A stretch of 47,278 nt of DNA, taken from Bacteroidia bacterium (lineage in GTDB: Bacteria; Bacteroidota; Bacteroidia; UKL13-3). The notes under the pieces are model-generated. The model was not told where the DNA came from and searched no databases. It worked only from the letters and a program-made list of their open reading frames with translations. The stretch lies in contig JALONP010000023.1 of assembly GCA_025454875.1 (NCBI GenBank), positions 1-47,278 of the forward strand, read 5' to 3'. A program made the translations under genes and the position numbers. Below, piece by piece: positions 39,248 through 46,335 of the stretch (position 1 is its first letter; every line of letters starts with the position of its first letter).

Positions 39248-39730
39248 TTAGGTAAGCAGAGAAGCGATGAACGGCATTATGGATTCGAGGCCCTTACGAT
39301 CTGTTTCATCAAAATGATTGAGGTATTCGCTATCTACATCCAATACGCCTAATACCTCTCCATTAGCAATGATTGGCACTACGATTTCTGATTGTGACTC
39401 GCTGCTGCATGCAATATGACCAGGGAACAAATGAACATTGGGAACAACAATTGTTTGCTTTTGCTGCCATGCAGATCCACAAACACCTTTTCCTTTAGCA
39501 ATTCGGGTGCATGCTACTGGGCCTTGAAACGGGCCAACAACAAGCTCATTGTCAATAACCAAGTAAAAACCTACCCACCACCAATTGAACAACTGTTTAA
39601 GTGCAGCAGCAATATTGGCAAGGTTTGCAGTAGTATTGTTCTCGCCTGCACACAATGCTTGCAATTGAGGCAATAACGCAGCATAATTTGCCTCTTTGCC
39701 AGAAGCGGTATCGAAAGAATTTAGCTGCAA
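39248..39730 (-). CDS. msrC: Free methionine-(R)-sulfoxide reductase, GAF domain
   Basis: A 160-residue single GAF-domain enzyme that reduces free Met-R-sulfoxide, a stress-repair function. The three catalytic cysteines C74, C84 and C108 have the spacing (10 and 24) of the E. coli enzyme. The GPFQGPVACTRI, GVCG and PGHIACSSESQSEIVVP stretches and the C-terminal GVLDVDSEYLNHF are typical. It starts 3 bp after a small lipoprotein gene on the same strand. Confidence 0.94.
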   Translation of the reverse strand: MQLNSFDTASGKEANYAALLPQLQALCAGENNTTANLANIAAALKQLFNWWWVGFYLVIDNELVVGPFQGPVACTRIAKGKGVCGSAWQQKQTIVVPNVHLFPGHIACSSESQSEIVVPIIANGEVLGVLDVDSEYLNHFDETDRKGLESIMPFIASLLT

Positions 39731-39733
39731 AGG

Positions 39734-39934
39734 TTATTGAGTGCTATCAACTGGAGCTGCTTCTGCTTTGGGAGCGTCACCTCCAGCGCGGTTAACAGAG
39801 TATTCAGCCTTTTCAGACTTGTATTGCTCGTTTCTTTCCAATGTTTGTTTGGCTTCATCTTGACCATAGTGGCATGATGCGATAGAAAATGCAAAGGCTG
39901 CAAACGAAAGAAGAGTAATCGCTGTTTTTTTCAT
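39734..39934 (-). CDS. Small lipoprotein
   Basis: A 66-residue protein with a lipoprotein signal peptide (KKTAITLLSFAAFAFSIASC, lipobox ending at Cys20). The mature part is short, charged and probably disordered, ending in a Pro/Ala-rich tail. The ATG at 39934 is chosen because it gives the signal peptide; the longer upstream reading adds unlikely sequence. The function is unknown. It is followed after 3 bp by msrC. Confidence 0.7.
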   Translation of the reverse strand: MKKTAITLLSFAAFAFSIASCHYGQDEAKQTLERNEQYKSEKAEYSVNRAGGDAPKAEAAPVDSTQ

Positions 39935-40120
39935 GGTATTAAAATTATCTACCTGTATTCGCATTCTGTTATTTGTGTTTGCTGCTGGCTTTCTTTTAAC
40001 TTTTACAATCAAGATAACAGCAACACAGTGTACAACTATTTCAAACATCAATGGTTATTTTAACACATCTCAATGTTAATCTAGCTTTTAACGGCCATTG
40101 TAAGTATAAATTACAAAACC

Positions 40121-40276
40121 ATAGTACTCAAGGCAGTCCTAATTACTATCGGGATTGAACCCGCATAATATCAGAATTAACCAAAAGTCTTTAGTACCCG
40201 AGGCGGTCCCGATAACTATCGGGATTGAACCCGCATAATATCAGAATTACCCAAAAGTCTTTAGTACCCGAGGCGG
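40121..40276. repeat. 70-bp tandem repeat at the island edge
   Basis: Units begin at 40121, 40191 and 40261, an exact 70-bp period. The first 62 bp common to the unit at 40145-40206 and the unit at 40215-40276 differ at one base. The leftmost copy is degenerate (about 7 changes in its first 33 bp). Each junction carries a palindrome, best seen at 40207-40224 (TCCCGATA-AC-TATCGGGA). On the minus strand, units contain GCGGGTTCAATCCCG and CCGCCTCGGGTACT, which resemble a tRNA T-arm and acceptor 3' strand. There are no unique spacers, so it is not a CRISPR. Confidence 0.85.
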
Positions 40277-40284
40277 GACTTGAA
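40262..40284 (-). other. tRNA 3'-end fragment, possible attachment site
   Basis: On the minus strand this reads a T-loop TTCAAGT, T-stem CCCGC, acceptor strand CTCGGGT and discriminator A. This would fit a tRNA beginning GCCCGAG, as many tRNA-Leu genes do, but the 5' T-stem strand to its right is wrong (TCGGA in place of GCGGG) and no anticodon or D-arm follows. A truncated tRNA 3' end next to phage-like genes is the usual mark of a tyrosine-recombinase attachment site. Confidence 0.45.
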
Positions 40285-40363
40285 TCCGACTTGGGTTGTT
40301 TTTCATTGGGGCAATAATACTGGTTTTGCTGGGTTTTCTCATACTTTTTATTAATTATTTTTT

Positions 40364-40388
40364 TGACGATAACTGACGATGACTGACG
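40364..40388. repeat. Short direct repeats TGACGATRAC
   Basis: TGACGATAAC (40364-40373) and TGACGATGAC (40374-40383) are tandem and followed by a third partial copy TGACG (40384-40388), just past the stop codon of the repressor. The role is unknown; they could be recombinase arm sites. Confidence 0.4.
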
Positions 40389-40817
40389 TTAGAAAACAAC
40401 CGATTGATTTACAAGCACATTTAACAGGTTATCTTTGTAGATTAATGCCGCTCTTAGCATATTAATCTCTGCAATTGCTAATTGTAACTTTTGTTTATAA
40501 TCATCTTCATTGACTTTTGTGCGAATAGATTCATAATCAAGGAAAAAATTTGAAGTTGGGTCGGTAAGGTTGTATAAACTCCCGACCCCAGTCCGTATCC
40601 ACTCAACATTAATGAACCTGTTTATTTCTGATAATTTTTGATAAAAGCTTTCAGGAACTGGTGTCTCATCAGATTCGTACCTCTGTATGGTTCGCATTTT
40701 CACACCGACTTGATTTGCAAGTTTTTCCTGCGAAACGTGCAATACCCGCTTTCGCACCTCTGCAATTCTCCTTCCCCTACTTGTGAGTAAATTTTGGCTT
40801 TTTTCTGTGTTCTTCAT
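40389..40817 (-). CDS. CI-like XRE-family repressor
   Basis: A 142-residue protein with an N-terminal helix-turn-helix of the XRE type (about residues 13-65), with VSQEKLANQVGVKMRTIQRYE as the helix 2-3 region. A helical C-terminus (about 90-142) may oligomerise it. ATG 40817 is preferred to a TTG seven codons upstream. It is divergent from a small HTH protein across a 317-bp AT-rich gap, as phage and element immunity repressors often are. A TACAATTG box lies five bases before the ATG. No peptidase domain is present, so it is not a LexA/S24 type. Confidence 0.82.
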   Translation of the reverse strand: MKNTEKSQNLLTSRGRRIAEVRKRVLHVSQEKLANQVGVKMRTIQRYESDETPVPESFYQKLSEINRFINVEWIRTGVGSLYNLTDPTSNFFLDYESIRTKVNEDDYKQKLQLAIAEINMLRAALIYKDNLLNVLVNQSVVF

Positions 40818-41134
40818 TTTTTCAATTGTAACAAACAAGATGTCGTATAAATGTCATAACTATTTACAATCATATTTGATTATCATTAATCGAATATAAT
40901 CATCTGCAATTAAAAAATAAGCGAAAGTGTATATAAAATCTATATTCAGTACTTTTTACCTGATAAACAGCTATTTTTGGCCATTTTTTACCGTCCATAA
41001 AATTAAGAAAAATTTCCGAATTGAATCTGAGAGTTTTATAAATATTAGGTTTAGATAAACGTACTCAAAGTCATATTTATAAGACACAATTGCCATATCC
41101 TTGCCAATCATAATGTAATTGAAACAACGGTTCT
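40818..41134. promoter_or_regulatory. AT-rich divergent control region
   Basis: This 317-bp stretch lies between the divergent repressor and HTH genes and holds no credible ORF. It contains GATTAT (40878-40883) facing ATAATC (40896-40901), an operator-like inverted repeat, and several A/T runs. It is a plausible switch region; I cannot assign individual promoters with confidence. Confidence 0.4.
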
Positions 41135-41410
41135 ATGTACCATTCCAAAACCAAAACGACCCGGTTACATGATTTACTTATCCGGGTTCCATTAGACACA
41201 AGAGAAGCTATTATTAAACTTTCAGAAGCTACTCAGATACCTGCTCAAAAAATCAGACGTATTAAGCGTGGTGATACAAAAACATTATCACTAACTGATG
41301 CGACATTAATCGCACGTTGGTTTAACCAATATTTCCCTTGCAATGCGGAAGATTTAATCACCAAAAATCTTTTAATAGCCAAGGCTCATAAGTTAAAATT
41401 TGTCCGATAG
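41135..41410 (+). CDS. Small HTH protein (Cro-like position)
   Basis: A 91-residue, basic protein. The middle (about 24-70: LSEATQIPAQKIRRIKRGDTKTLSLTDATLIARWF) fits a compact XRE-like helix-turn-helix in which the second helix is IPAQKIRRI. It is divergent from the repressor and 11 bp upstream of the next gene, the position of a Cro or activator in a phage switch. Specific family uncertain. Confidence 0.55.
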   Translation: MYHSKTKTTRLHDLLIRVPLDTREAIIKLSEATQIPAQKIRRIKRGDTKTLSLTDATLIARWFNQYFPCNAEDLITKNLLIAKAHKLKFVR

Positions 41411-41421
41411 GCTTATTGGGT

Positions 41422-42249
41422 ATGATAATTAGGCTTAAAATACCTCAGGGCTTATCACGTAGCATTGTGGCCGATAGGCAGCTAAGAAACACTTATCAAA
41501 CGAATAGGTCAATAAAATACTATGGATTTTACTGTGCTTTAAAGAGCTTGACTTCTTCAGGTTTGATAAAGGATTATGCTGAACAAATCGAGCTATTGTG
41601 CGAAGTTGCAAAGAAAAGCCGAAGTTCATTTTATACTTATTTGAATGAGTGTATAAAGCTGAATCTCATTCAGAAAAATAACGACCATTTAAGACTAACC
41701 TGCTGGGATAATCTGATTGAACGGTTCAATCTAAAAGACAAAGTTTTTACCGAATACACGTATGATACAGAACAGAAAGGGCAAACACCGGAATACTACT
41801 TAGCAAGTGCAGAAATTCAGGAAAATCAGCAATACCAAGCAAGTAATGTTCTAAAACAAATACGTCAAAATCCACATATAAAAAGCATTCTGAACGAAAA
41901 GGAAACAAACGTAAACACGGTAGAAAAACTACAATGGCTACAAATGAAAACCTTTGTAAACGGGTGTGGTGGGTCTGAGGCTATTTACAGCGTATTACAC
42001 AGCCTGAATGCTGATATACACAGGTCAGTACCAAAGCTAAGAAAAGCATTTAACCTGAAAAGCAATAGAAGCGTGGGTTACCTCAAAGGCCAGTTAGAGG
42101 AAAGAGGATTTGCCGTTATCAAAGGAAGGCTTTTAAAAAGCCCGGAAAGAATGCGTAAAAGCAGGGTGTTCTATCATACTGGTTGGGATAAAACCACCTT
42201 GGAAAGTACGTGGCAACTGCCCGATTCAATCACGATAATTATTTCATAA
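41422..42249 (+). CDS. HTH/replication-type protein of the element
   Basis: A 275-residue protein with a winged-helix-like N-terminal half (about 20-105: KYYGFYCALKSLTSSGLIKDY... to LRLTCWDNLIERF) and a second HTH-like part near 190-215 (IHRSVPKLRKAFNLKSNRSVGYLKGQLEERGF). No catalytic motif is visible. Proteins of this build are common next to repressors in Bacteroidota prophages and plasmids, where some start replication; that role is only possible here. ATG 41422 is used rather than a TTG two codons earlier. The tandem ATTCNGAAT array downstream could be its binding site. Confidence 0.5.
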   Translation: MIIRLKIPQGLSRSIVADRQLRNTYQTNRSIKYYGFYCALKSLTSSGLIKDYAEQIELLCEVAKKSRSSFYTYLNECIKLNLIQKNNDHLRLTCWDNLIERFNLKDKVFTEYTYDTEQKGQTPEYYLASAEIQENQQYQASNVLKQIRQNPHIKSILNEKETNVNTVEKLQWLQMKTFVNGCGGSEAIYSVLHSLNADIHRSVPKLRKAFNLKSNRSVGYLKGQLEERGFAVIKGRLLKSPERMRKSRVFYHTGWDKTTLESTWQLPDSITIIIS

Positions 42250-42325
42250 AAATGGATAAAAACTGGTTCAGTCCAAAAAATGGTTAACACTTTAGTGGAA
42301 TAGCATTTCATGCTGTATTCAGGTA

Positions 42326-42346
42326 TTAAGTCCTTAAGAACTTAAG
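42326..42346. repeat. Paired CTTAAG palindromes
   Basis: TTAAG-TC-CTTAAG-AA-CTTAAG covers 42326-42346, giving two full CTTAAG hexamers and a facing half. It lies directly before the ATTCNGAAT array and may be part of the same control site. Confidence 0.4.
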
Positions 42347-42348
42347 AT

Positions 42349-42383
42349 ATTCAGAATATTCGGAATATTCAGAATTTCAGAAT
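42349..42383. repeat. Four-unit ATTCNGAAT array
   Basis: Four head-to-tail copies: ATTCAGAAT, ATTCGGAAT, ATTCAGAAT and TTCAGAAT. Units are 9 bp (the last lacks its first A), and each full unit is itself palindromic around its centre. The array ends 25 bp before the next gene. This build is typical of a protein-binding array, either an operator or a small replication iteron set. Confidence 0.65.
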
Positions 42384-42408
42384 AAGGCGCAAAAATGAAT
42401 TTTAAAAA

Positions 42409-42756
42409 ATGACTGAGAAAACATTTAAAAATCTGACCCATGAGGTTATGGGCGAAATCAAGCAGGAAGCCGCAAAGTCAACTGGTAAGAACAACCCCAC
42501 TTTCCGCTTAGTAGCCTATTTTAAACCGGGTTCAAAACATCCCAAATGGATGTGGAATAGCGAATGGCTATTGACTTACTATCGCACCTATTTCGGTTTT
42601 ACTCAGGGAACAGAGTTTGGAGCGGTCAAAATGAAAATTCAGGAGATAATTAATGCCACGACCAGGATAGTTGTTTACGATAACCGAGCCGGGAAAATTC
42701 CCGTGTTACTGGAATATGTGAACGGTAAACTCAGAGTTGATAATACTCAACGATAA
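42409..42756 (+). CDS. Hypothetical small element protein
   Basis: A 115-residue protein without a recognised family. It begins with a helical, charged stretch (KNLTHEVMGEIKQEAAK), then an aromatic-rich part (KHPKWMWNSEWLLTYYRTYFGF), and ends beta-like (TRIVVYDNRAGKIPVLLEYVNG). The array of ATTCNGAAT units lies just upstream. A five-codon ORF (42395-42412) ends on its start codon (ATGA), which could couple translation. The next gene starts 4 bp after its stop. Confidence 0.55.
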   Translation: MTEKTFKNLTHEVMGEIKQEAAKSTGKNNPTFRLVAYFKPGSKHPKWMWNSEWLLTYYRTYFGFTQGTEFGAVKMKIQEIINATTRIVVYDNRAGKIPVLLEYVNGKLRVDNTQR

Positions 42757-42760
42757 GGAT

Positions 42761-42976
42761 ATGGCAAGCAAAAAACACCGCATTATTTTGGAGGTTTCCG
42801 ACCTGTGTGTATTAACAAACCGTTCTATGTCGCAATGTTACCGAACTTATCAGTTATACAGGGATATGTTAGGAAAGCAAAAGGAACAGAGCATTACCAT
42901 TCGTGAGTATTGCAAACTGGAAGGTATAGAGGATGTAAATGAGGTTTATGAGGCATTAGGAATAAAGATAGAATGA
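42761..42976 (+). CDS. Small helical, possibly DNA-binding protein
   Basis: A 71-residue basic protein (from ATG 42761; an upstream reading overlaps the previous gene). It reads as three to four short helices: LEVSDLCVLTNRSMSQCYRTYQLY looks like a helix-turn-helix with the recognition helix near SMSQCYRTYQ, and ITIREYCKLEGIEDVNEVYEALG resembles the C-terminus of small element regulators in Bacteroidota. It is 4 bp downstream of the preceding gene, so the two form one unit. Confidence 0.5.
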   Translation: MASKKHRIILEVSDLCVLTNRSMSQCYRTYQLYRDMLGKQKEQSITIREYCKLEGIEDVNEVYEALGIKIE

Positions 42977-43023
42977 AATCATCATCTAAAATCATATCTT
43001 TGAACAAGAAAATATTATATTTA

Positions 43024-43190
43024 TTTAGCGTTTGCTAAAGCTCCTTGACCTCGAAATCTGGTAAATTTCAATCACACAAGGGCAGCTTATGCGAGCGCTC
43101 ACGGTATGCGTGGGCGGTTGCTATGCTTTGTGTGTGGGCTTACCAGAGCCTCGAGGCAAGCTGGCAATTTAGCCCGCGCTGTTTTTAGGC
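43024..43190. other. GC-rich foldable element, candidate ncRNA or mobile repeat
   Basis: A 167-bp GC-rich stretch in AT-rich DNA, with no convincing ORF. TTTAGC (43024-43029) and GCTAAA (43034-43039) make a small hairpin. A larger nested structure follows: CCTCGA (43049-43054) with TCGAGG (43151-43156), CTGGTAA (43058-43064) with TTACCAG (43140-43146), and CACACAA (43073-43079) with TTGTGTG (43128-43134). The loop holds the palindrome GAGCGCTC (43093-43100) and TATGCG twice. It could be a structured RNA, a MITE-like repeat or an origin/transfer site. The 42977-43193 gap is otherwise AT-rich. Confidence 0.5.
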
Positions 43191-43193
43191 ACT

Positions 43194-43748
43194 ATGAACA
43201 CCATTTTATACTCCTTACTTGTGGGGATTGACATTGCTGCAATCACTCTCTTAATTATCGTTATTAAACCTTATCTGAAAAGGTCCATTTTTAACCGTCC
43301 AAAACTGGAAATAGAGCTTCGTCCAGCAGAGGGGTTTTACTTACTCAAAAAATGGCAGGTAAATGAGAAAAAAAACACAGAAGAACCTATTTATGTTTAT
43401 GAAGCCTGCTGGTGCTATGATATTGTGATAAAGAATGTTTCAGCCCACGATGCATTTTCACCTGTTATTAAGTCCAATTTAGCATTACCATACAGCACCC
43501 AAATGAGTTCTCTAAATCCATTTATCCCTATTCGTTCCGCTTCTCAAGCAACAATTAATGTTACCTACAAAGTACTTCACCAGTCAACTGAAAGTAAACG
43601 TTTGATACCTGAAGGGATTCCAGCAGAAATTAGAAAGGTTAAATTCCTGCTGGAATACGCAAATGAACACGGAAAGAAATTTTATACGGTTTTTGAATGT
43701 AAAACTGATTCAAACACTAAGCACTTTACAAGGCCATCCGGCTTTTAA
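43194..43748 (+). CDS. Membrane-anchored hypothetical protein
   Basis: A 184-residue protein with one N-terminal membrane helix (about 5-27) followed by a basic segment (KRSIFNRPK) and a soluble domain of beta character that includes an aromatic/Trp region (EACWCYDIVIKNVSAHDAF). The basic segment after the helix suggests the soluble part is cytoplasmic. No family is recognised. It is preceded by the GC-rich element and followed after 63 bp by the HEPN-like gene on the same strand, so the pair may work together. Confidence 0.5.
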   Translation: MNTILYSLLVGIDIAAITLLIIVIKPYLKRSIFNRPKLEIELRPAEGFYLLKKWQVNEKKNTEEPIYVYEACWCYDIVIKNVSAHDAFSPVIKSNLALPYSTQMSSLNPFIPIRSASQATINVTYKVLHQSTESKRLIPEGIPAEIRKVKFLLEYANEHGKKFYTVFECKTDSNTKHFTRPSGF

Positions 43749-43811
43749 TCTGAAATAAGAAACCGGAAATCCAATCTTTTTAATAAATTGCTTTTACAAA
43801 GCAATCCTCTT

Positions 43812-44603
43812 ATGAAAACAAAACATCTAATTAAGTTTTTGGGCACGGCTGCGCACTTAGATGCTGACTTGGAATTTGTAGATGTTATTCAAATTGCTGT
43901 TGATCGGGGAAACCTTAAAACAGACCAGTCAAAATTCATATTTGATTATGTGAAGGAAACGCACTCAAAGTTATCAATTAGAGCAAATTCCCATCACAGT
44001 CGTAATACGGCAGCGAGTCATTTAAAAAATTCCATAAGAGCGGCTTTTATAAAAAGCATTTATGAAGCTGCTTCAACTTATTTTCAAGACATTCTAAAAG
44101 CTGCAATGCGAAAAGGGATAAATACAGAAAGGCTTTTAGGAAAACATTCAAGGAATTTCTCATGCAAAGAACTTATTGAAATTGGAAGCTATCCGAAATT
44201 ATTAGAAACAATCGCAGCTTCGATTTTTCGTCAGCTTGAAAATGAGAAATCCACCAAAACACTTATCGAGGAAATGAAAAACAAGCTAGACTTAAATATT
44301 CCAGATGAGTTAATATCTAAAGCATTACCTTATTTCGAGATTAGACACAGAATAGTTCATGCAGAAGGCATTGCTGACAAGGAATTTTGTTCTCGATTCC
44401 CTAATATTATTGCTAAACCAAACAAAACTATTCGTTTAAGCTATGAAATAGTTAGTGAAGCAAAGCATAGTATAAGCAATCTAATCTTGGAATTTGATAA
44501 ACAAATTACAAGTAATGGTATAGTAGCTTCCTCAGAATATAATCCCAATAGTATTAAAAGAAAAACTTCACCAGCTTCAAAGCGTACATCAATTCAGGGT
44601 TAG
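43812..44603 (+). CDS. HEPN-like protein, candidate RNase
   Basis: A 263-residue, mainly helical protein. The C-terminal third carries R178-H179-x3-H183 (FEIRHRIVHAEG), which fits the R-[NDH]-x3-H catalytic motif of HEPN RNases such as the RiboL-PSP-HEPN branch. A helix before it (EELISKAL-type) and the helix after it are in the expected places. Residues 1-60 and the basic tail (last 20) are not assigned. HEPN proteins are often toxins or effectors of anti-phage systems. I start at ATG 43812; an upstream TTG would add eight residues. No adjacent nucleotidyltransferase (MNT) antitoxin is visible. Confidence 0.5.
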   Translation: MKTKHLIKFLGTAAHLDADLEFVDVIQIAVDRGNLKTDQSKFIFDYVKETHSKLSIRANSHHSRNTAASHLKNSIRAAFIKSIYEAASTYFQDILKAAMRKGINTERLLGKHSRNFSCKELIEIGSYPKLLETIAASIFRQLENEKSTKTLIEEMKNKLDLNIPDELISKALPYFEIRHRIVHAEGIADKEFCSRFPNIIAKPNKTIRLSYEIVSEAKHSISNLILEFDKQITSNGIVASSEYNPNSIKRKTSPASKRTSIQG

Positions 44604-44650
44604 GTTTTCAGAGTATATAAATCTCAAAAGGAATATATAGAAATATATGC

Positions 44651-45187
44651 TCACTGAAACAGCCCTATTGTTCTAACATAATGCAACGCACTGTAAAGCT
44701 CATTATGCGAAATTTGCCAGTCTTGCTTTTTTAGCATTAACTCATTGTACAACTCTGCATCAACATCTCCTGATTTAAGTTTTGAGGTGTATGTATTCTC
44801 TGCTTCCAAAAAAAGATTCTGTTTTTCTGCATTGTCATCAATTAGCTGTTGTAGCCATTTAATGTAATCTTCTTTACTTTCAAACGTAGGATAAGGCTCA
44901 GGCTCTTCCAGAGATAGTATTGATTTACCGGGTTCAGAAAATGAGGTATTCTCAACAAATCTCACACCTTCATCAGTTATTTGTCCGCGGTAATCCTTTC
45001 CTCTTTCAGGTTGAAAAACAGCTAATCTTCCTTCTGTTAAAATTTGTTGGATTTGCTCAAGTTCAGCATACTGGAGATATTCTCCCTGAGATTGAAAAGC
45101 CTCAATAATTGATACCATTCCTCGCTCCTTTGTTTCTTTGTACAAAATGAGTAGCGTGAAGTCCTTTTTTTCTTCAAAATTCATCAT
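44651..45187 (-). CDS. Winged-helix-like protein, third gene of the HNH operon
   Basis: A 178-residue acidic protein. The N-terminal part (about 8-78) has the pattern of a winged helix, ending in a basic beta turn (GKDYRGQITDEGVRFVE). The C-terminal part (about 100-178) is helical and probably mediates dimerisation or partner binding. The family is not recognised. It lies 18 bp after the HNH gene on the same strand, so it is likely the last gene of a three-gene operon, perhaps as a partner or regulator. It is convergent with the HEPN-like gene. Confidence 0.55.
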   Translation of the reverse strand: MMNFEEKKDFTLLILYKETKERGMVSIIEAFQSQGEYLQYAELEQIQQILTEGRLAVFQPERGKDYRGQITDEGVRFVENTSFSEPGKSILSLEEPEPYPTFESKEDYIKWLQQLIDDNAEKQNLFLEAENTYTSKLKSGDVDAELYNELMLKKQDWQISHNELYSALHYVRTIGLFQ

Positions 45188-45205
45188 ATCACTTTTGTTT
45201 TATTG

Positions 45206-46333
45206 TTATTTGTTCGACCTATTTATAAACTCAACGTATTTTTCAGCAAGTTCTATACATAACCGCTGAACCATATCCTCTGTAATTATTGTACCTTCAG
45301 GTACTGTTGAAAATACTTTATCCCACACATTTTTAGTAATCCGTTCTAACTCTAAGTCCCATGCTATTTTATTTCCTATCTGTATAACACGACCACCCTT
45401 TTCTGAAACCGAGCCTCTGTAATCGGTTTTATTATCAAAGATTTCTTTTAACTGTGCTTTGTTCAAATCTAACTGTACGGTTTTATCAACTTTTTCACCT
45501 TTGATAACGTCATAACTATATGTTTCTGTAAAACTATCACCTGAGTAGTTTTCTGAAAGGAGTACAATGAATGAATACGAACTAAAAAACTCAACAAAAC
45601 AGTACAAGATTTTATCTTCGGCATTACCAACTAAATGCAAAAGGTGTAGTACTTCATTTTCGTCCATTTCGTAAGCACCTGAAACGTGATAATGCTGAAC
45701 TACGTCAAGTGTTTCTTTTCCTTTAAGATAAGGAATCAAATGTTTGATTTGTTCCCTTTCCCCATTGTTTAACATATAGAAGTTAACCGCTGATTTGGCT
45801 ATTGATTGAAACGCTGGTTCACCACCGATTGTTATGGGGATAGAAACTTGTTCGTTCAGGTATTTTTCAGTCCATTTAAAATGTTTTTTAGCCTCATCAA
45901 CGCTGAATCCCGGATACTTTTTCTCAAGGCCTTTCAAGTTCTTGGTCAATTCTTCCTCACTACGGGCAGTAAAATGTAGGTCTGTCCCCTTGTCGCCCGG
46001 GGTTACTTTATGAGTCGGTTTTGCTGGTATGGGTTTACCTCGCAAACCGATATTGTATTCTTCACCGTTTGCTGTCTTTGCTCCCTTAATTATTTTGTTC
46101 GGCTCTTTATCATCACGTTCAACTGCAAGGAAAGTTGCAAGAAAAGCAAGTTGATGAGCAAGTTCTTGGTCAGCACCATGACCCATTTCTGAATTACATT
46201 TTTTACAAATCAATTCGCGGGATTTGAGTTTTCCTCCAATTGAATTGAGCAAAATATGTTCAATACTTTTATTGCCTTCATGAGTTGGGCTTTTCTCAAG
46301 CAGTTCAGTTTCGCATATGTAACACCTACCCAT
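45206..46333 (-). CDS. HNH endonuclease (HNH_5-like)
   Basis: A 375-residue protein whose N-terminus is a zinc-braced HNH fold: C4-x2-C7, the E25-H26 pair (SIEHILLNSIGG), C43-x2-C46-N47 (CKKCNS) and D55. It matches the layout of HNH_5-type nucleases, which have the EHI...GG and C-x2-C-N segments. The remaining about 310 residues, with an unidentified mixed fold, may sense a ligand or bind a partner. It is 2 bp downstream of a membrane protein gene and 18 bp upstream of the winged-helix gene, so it is the middle gene of an operon. Several anti-phage systems use such nucleases; the role here is inferred. Confidence 0.72.
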   Translation of the reverse strand: MGRCYICETELLEKSPTHEGNKSIEHILLNSIGGKLKSRELICKKCNSEMGHGADQELAHQLAFLATFLAVERDDKEPNKIIKGAKTANGEEYNIGLRGKPIPAKPTHKVTPGDKGTDLHFTARSEEELTKNLKGLEKKYPGFSVDEAKKHFKWTEKYLNEQVSIPITIGGEPAFQSIAKSAVNFYMLNNGEREQIKHLIPYLKGKETLDVVQHYHVSGAYEMDENEVLHLLHLVGNAEDKILYCFVEFFSSYSFIVLLSENYSGDSFTETYSYDVIKGEKVDKTVQLDLNKAQLKEIFDNKTDYRGSVSEKGGRVIQIGNKIAWDLELERITKNVWDKVFSTVPEGTIITEDMVQRLCIELAEKYVEFINRSNK

Positions 46334-46335
46334 TT

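Noticed and set aside
40121-40290. CRISPR-like repeats
   Set aside because: The units are 70 bp, directly abutting, and share almost all bases with no unique spacers; there are no cas genes.
40938-40970. TACTTTTT box as promoter of the 41135 gene
   Set aside because: It is 180 bp upstream, has a mismatch at the key last G and lacks a spaced TTG.
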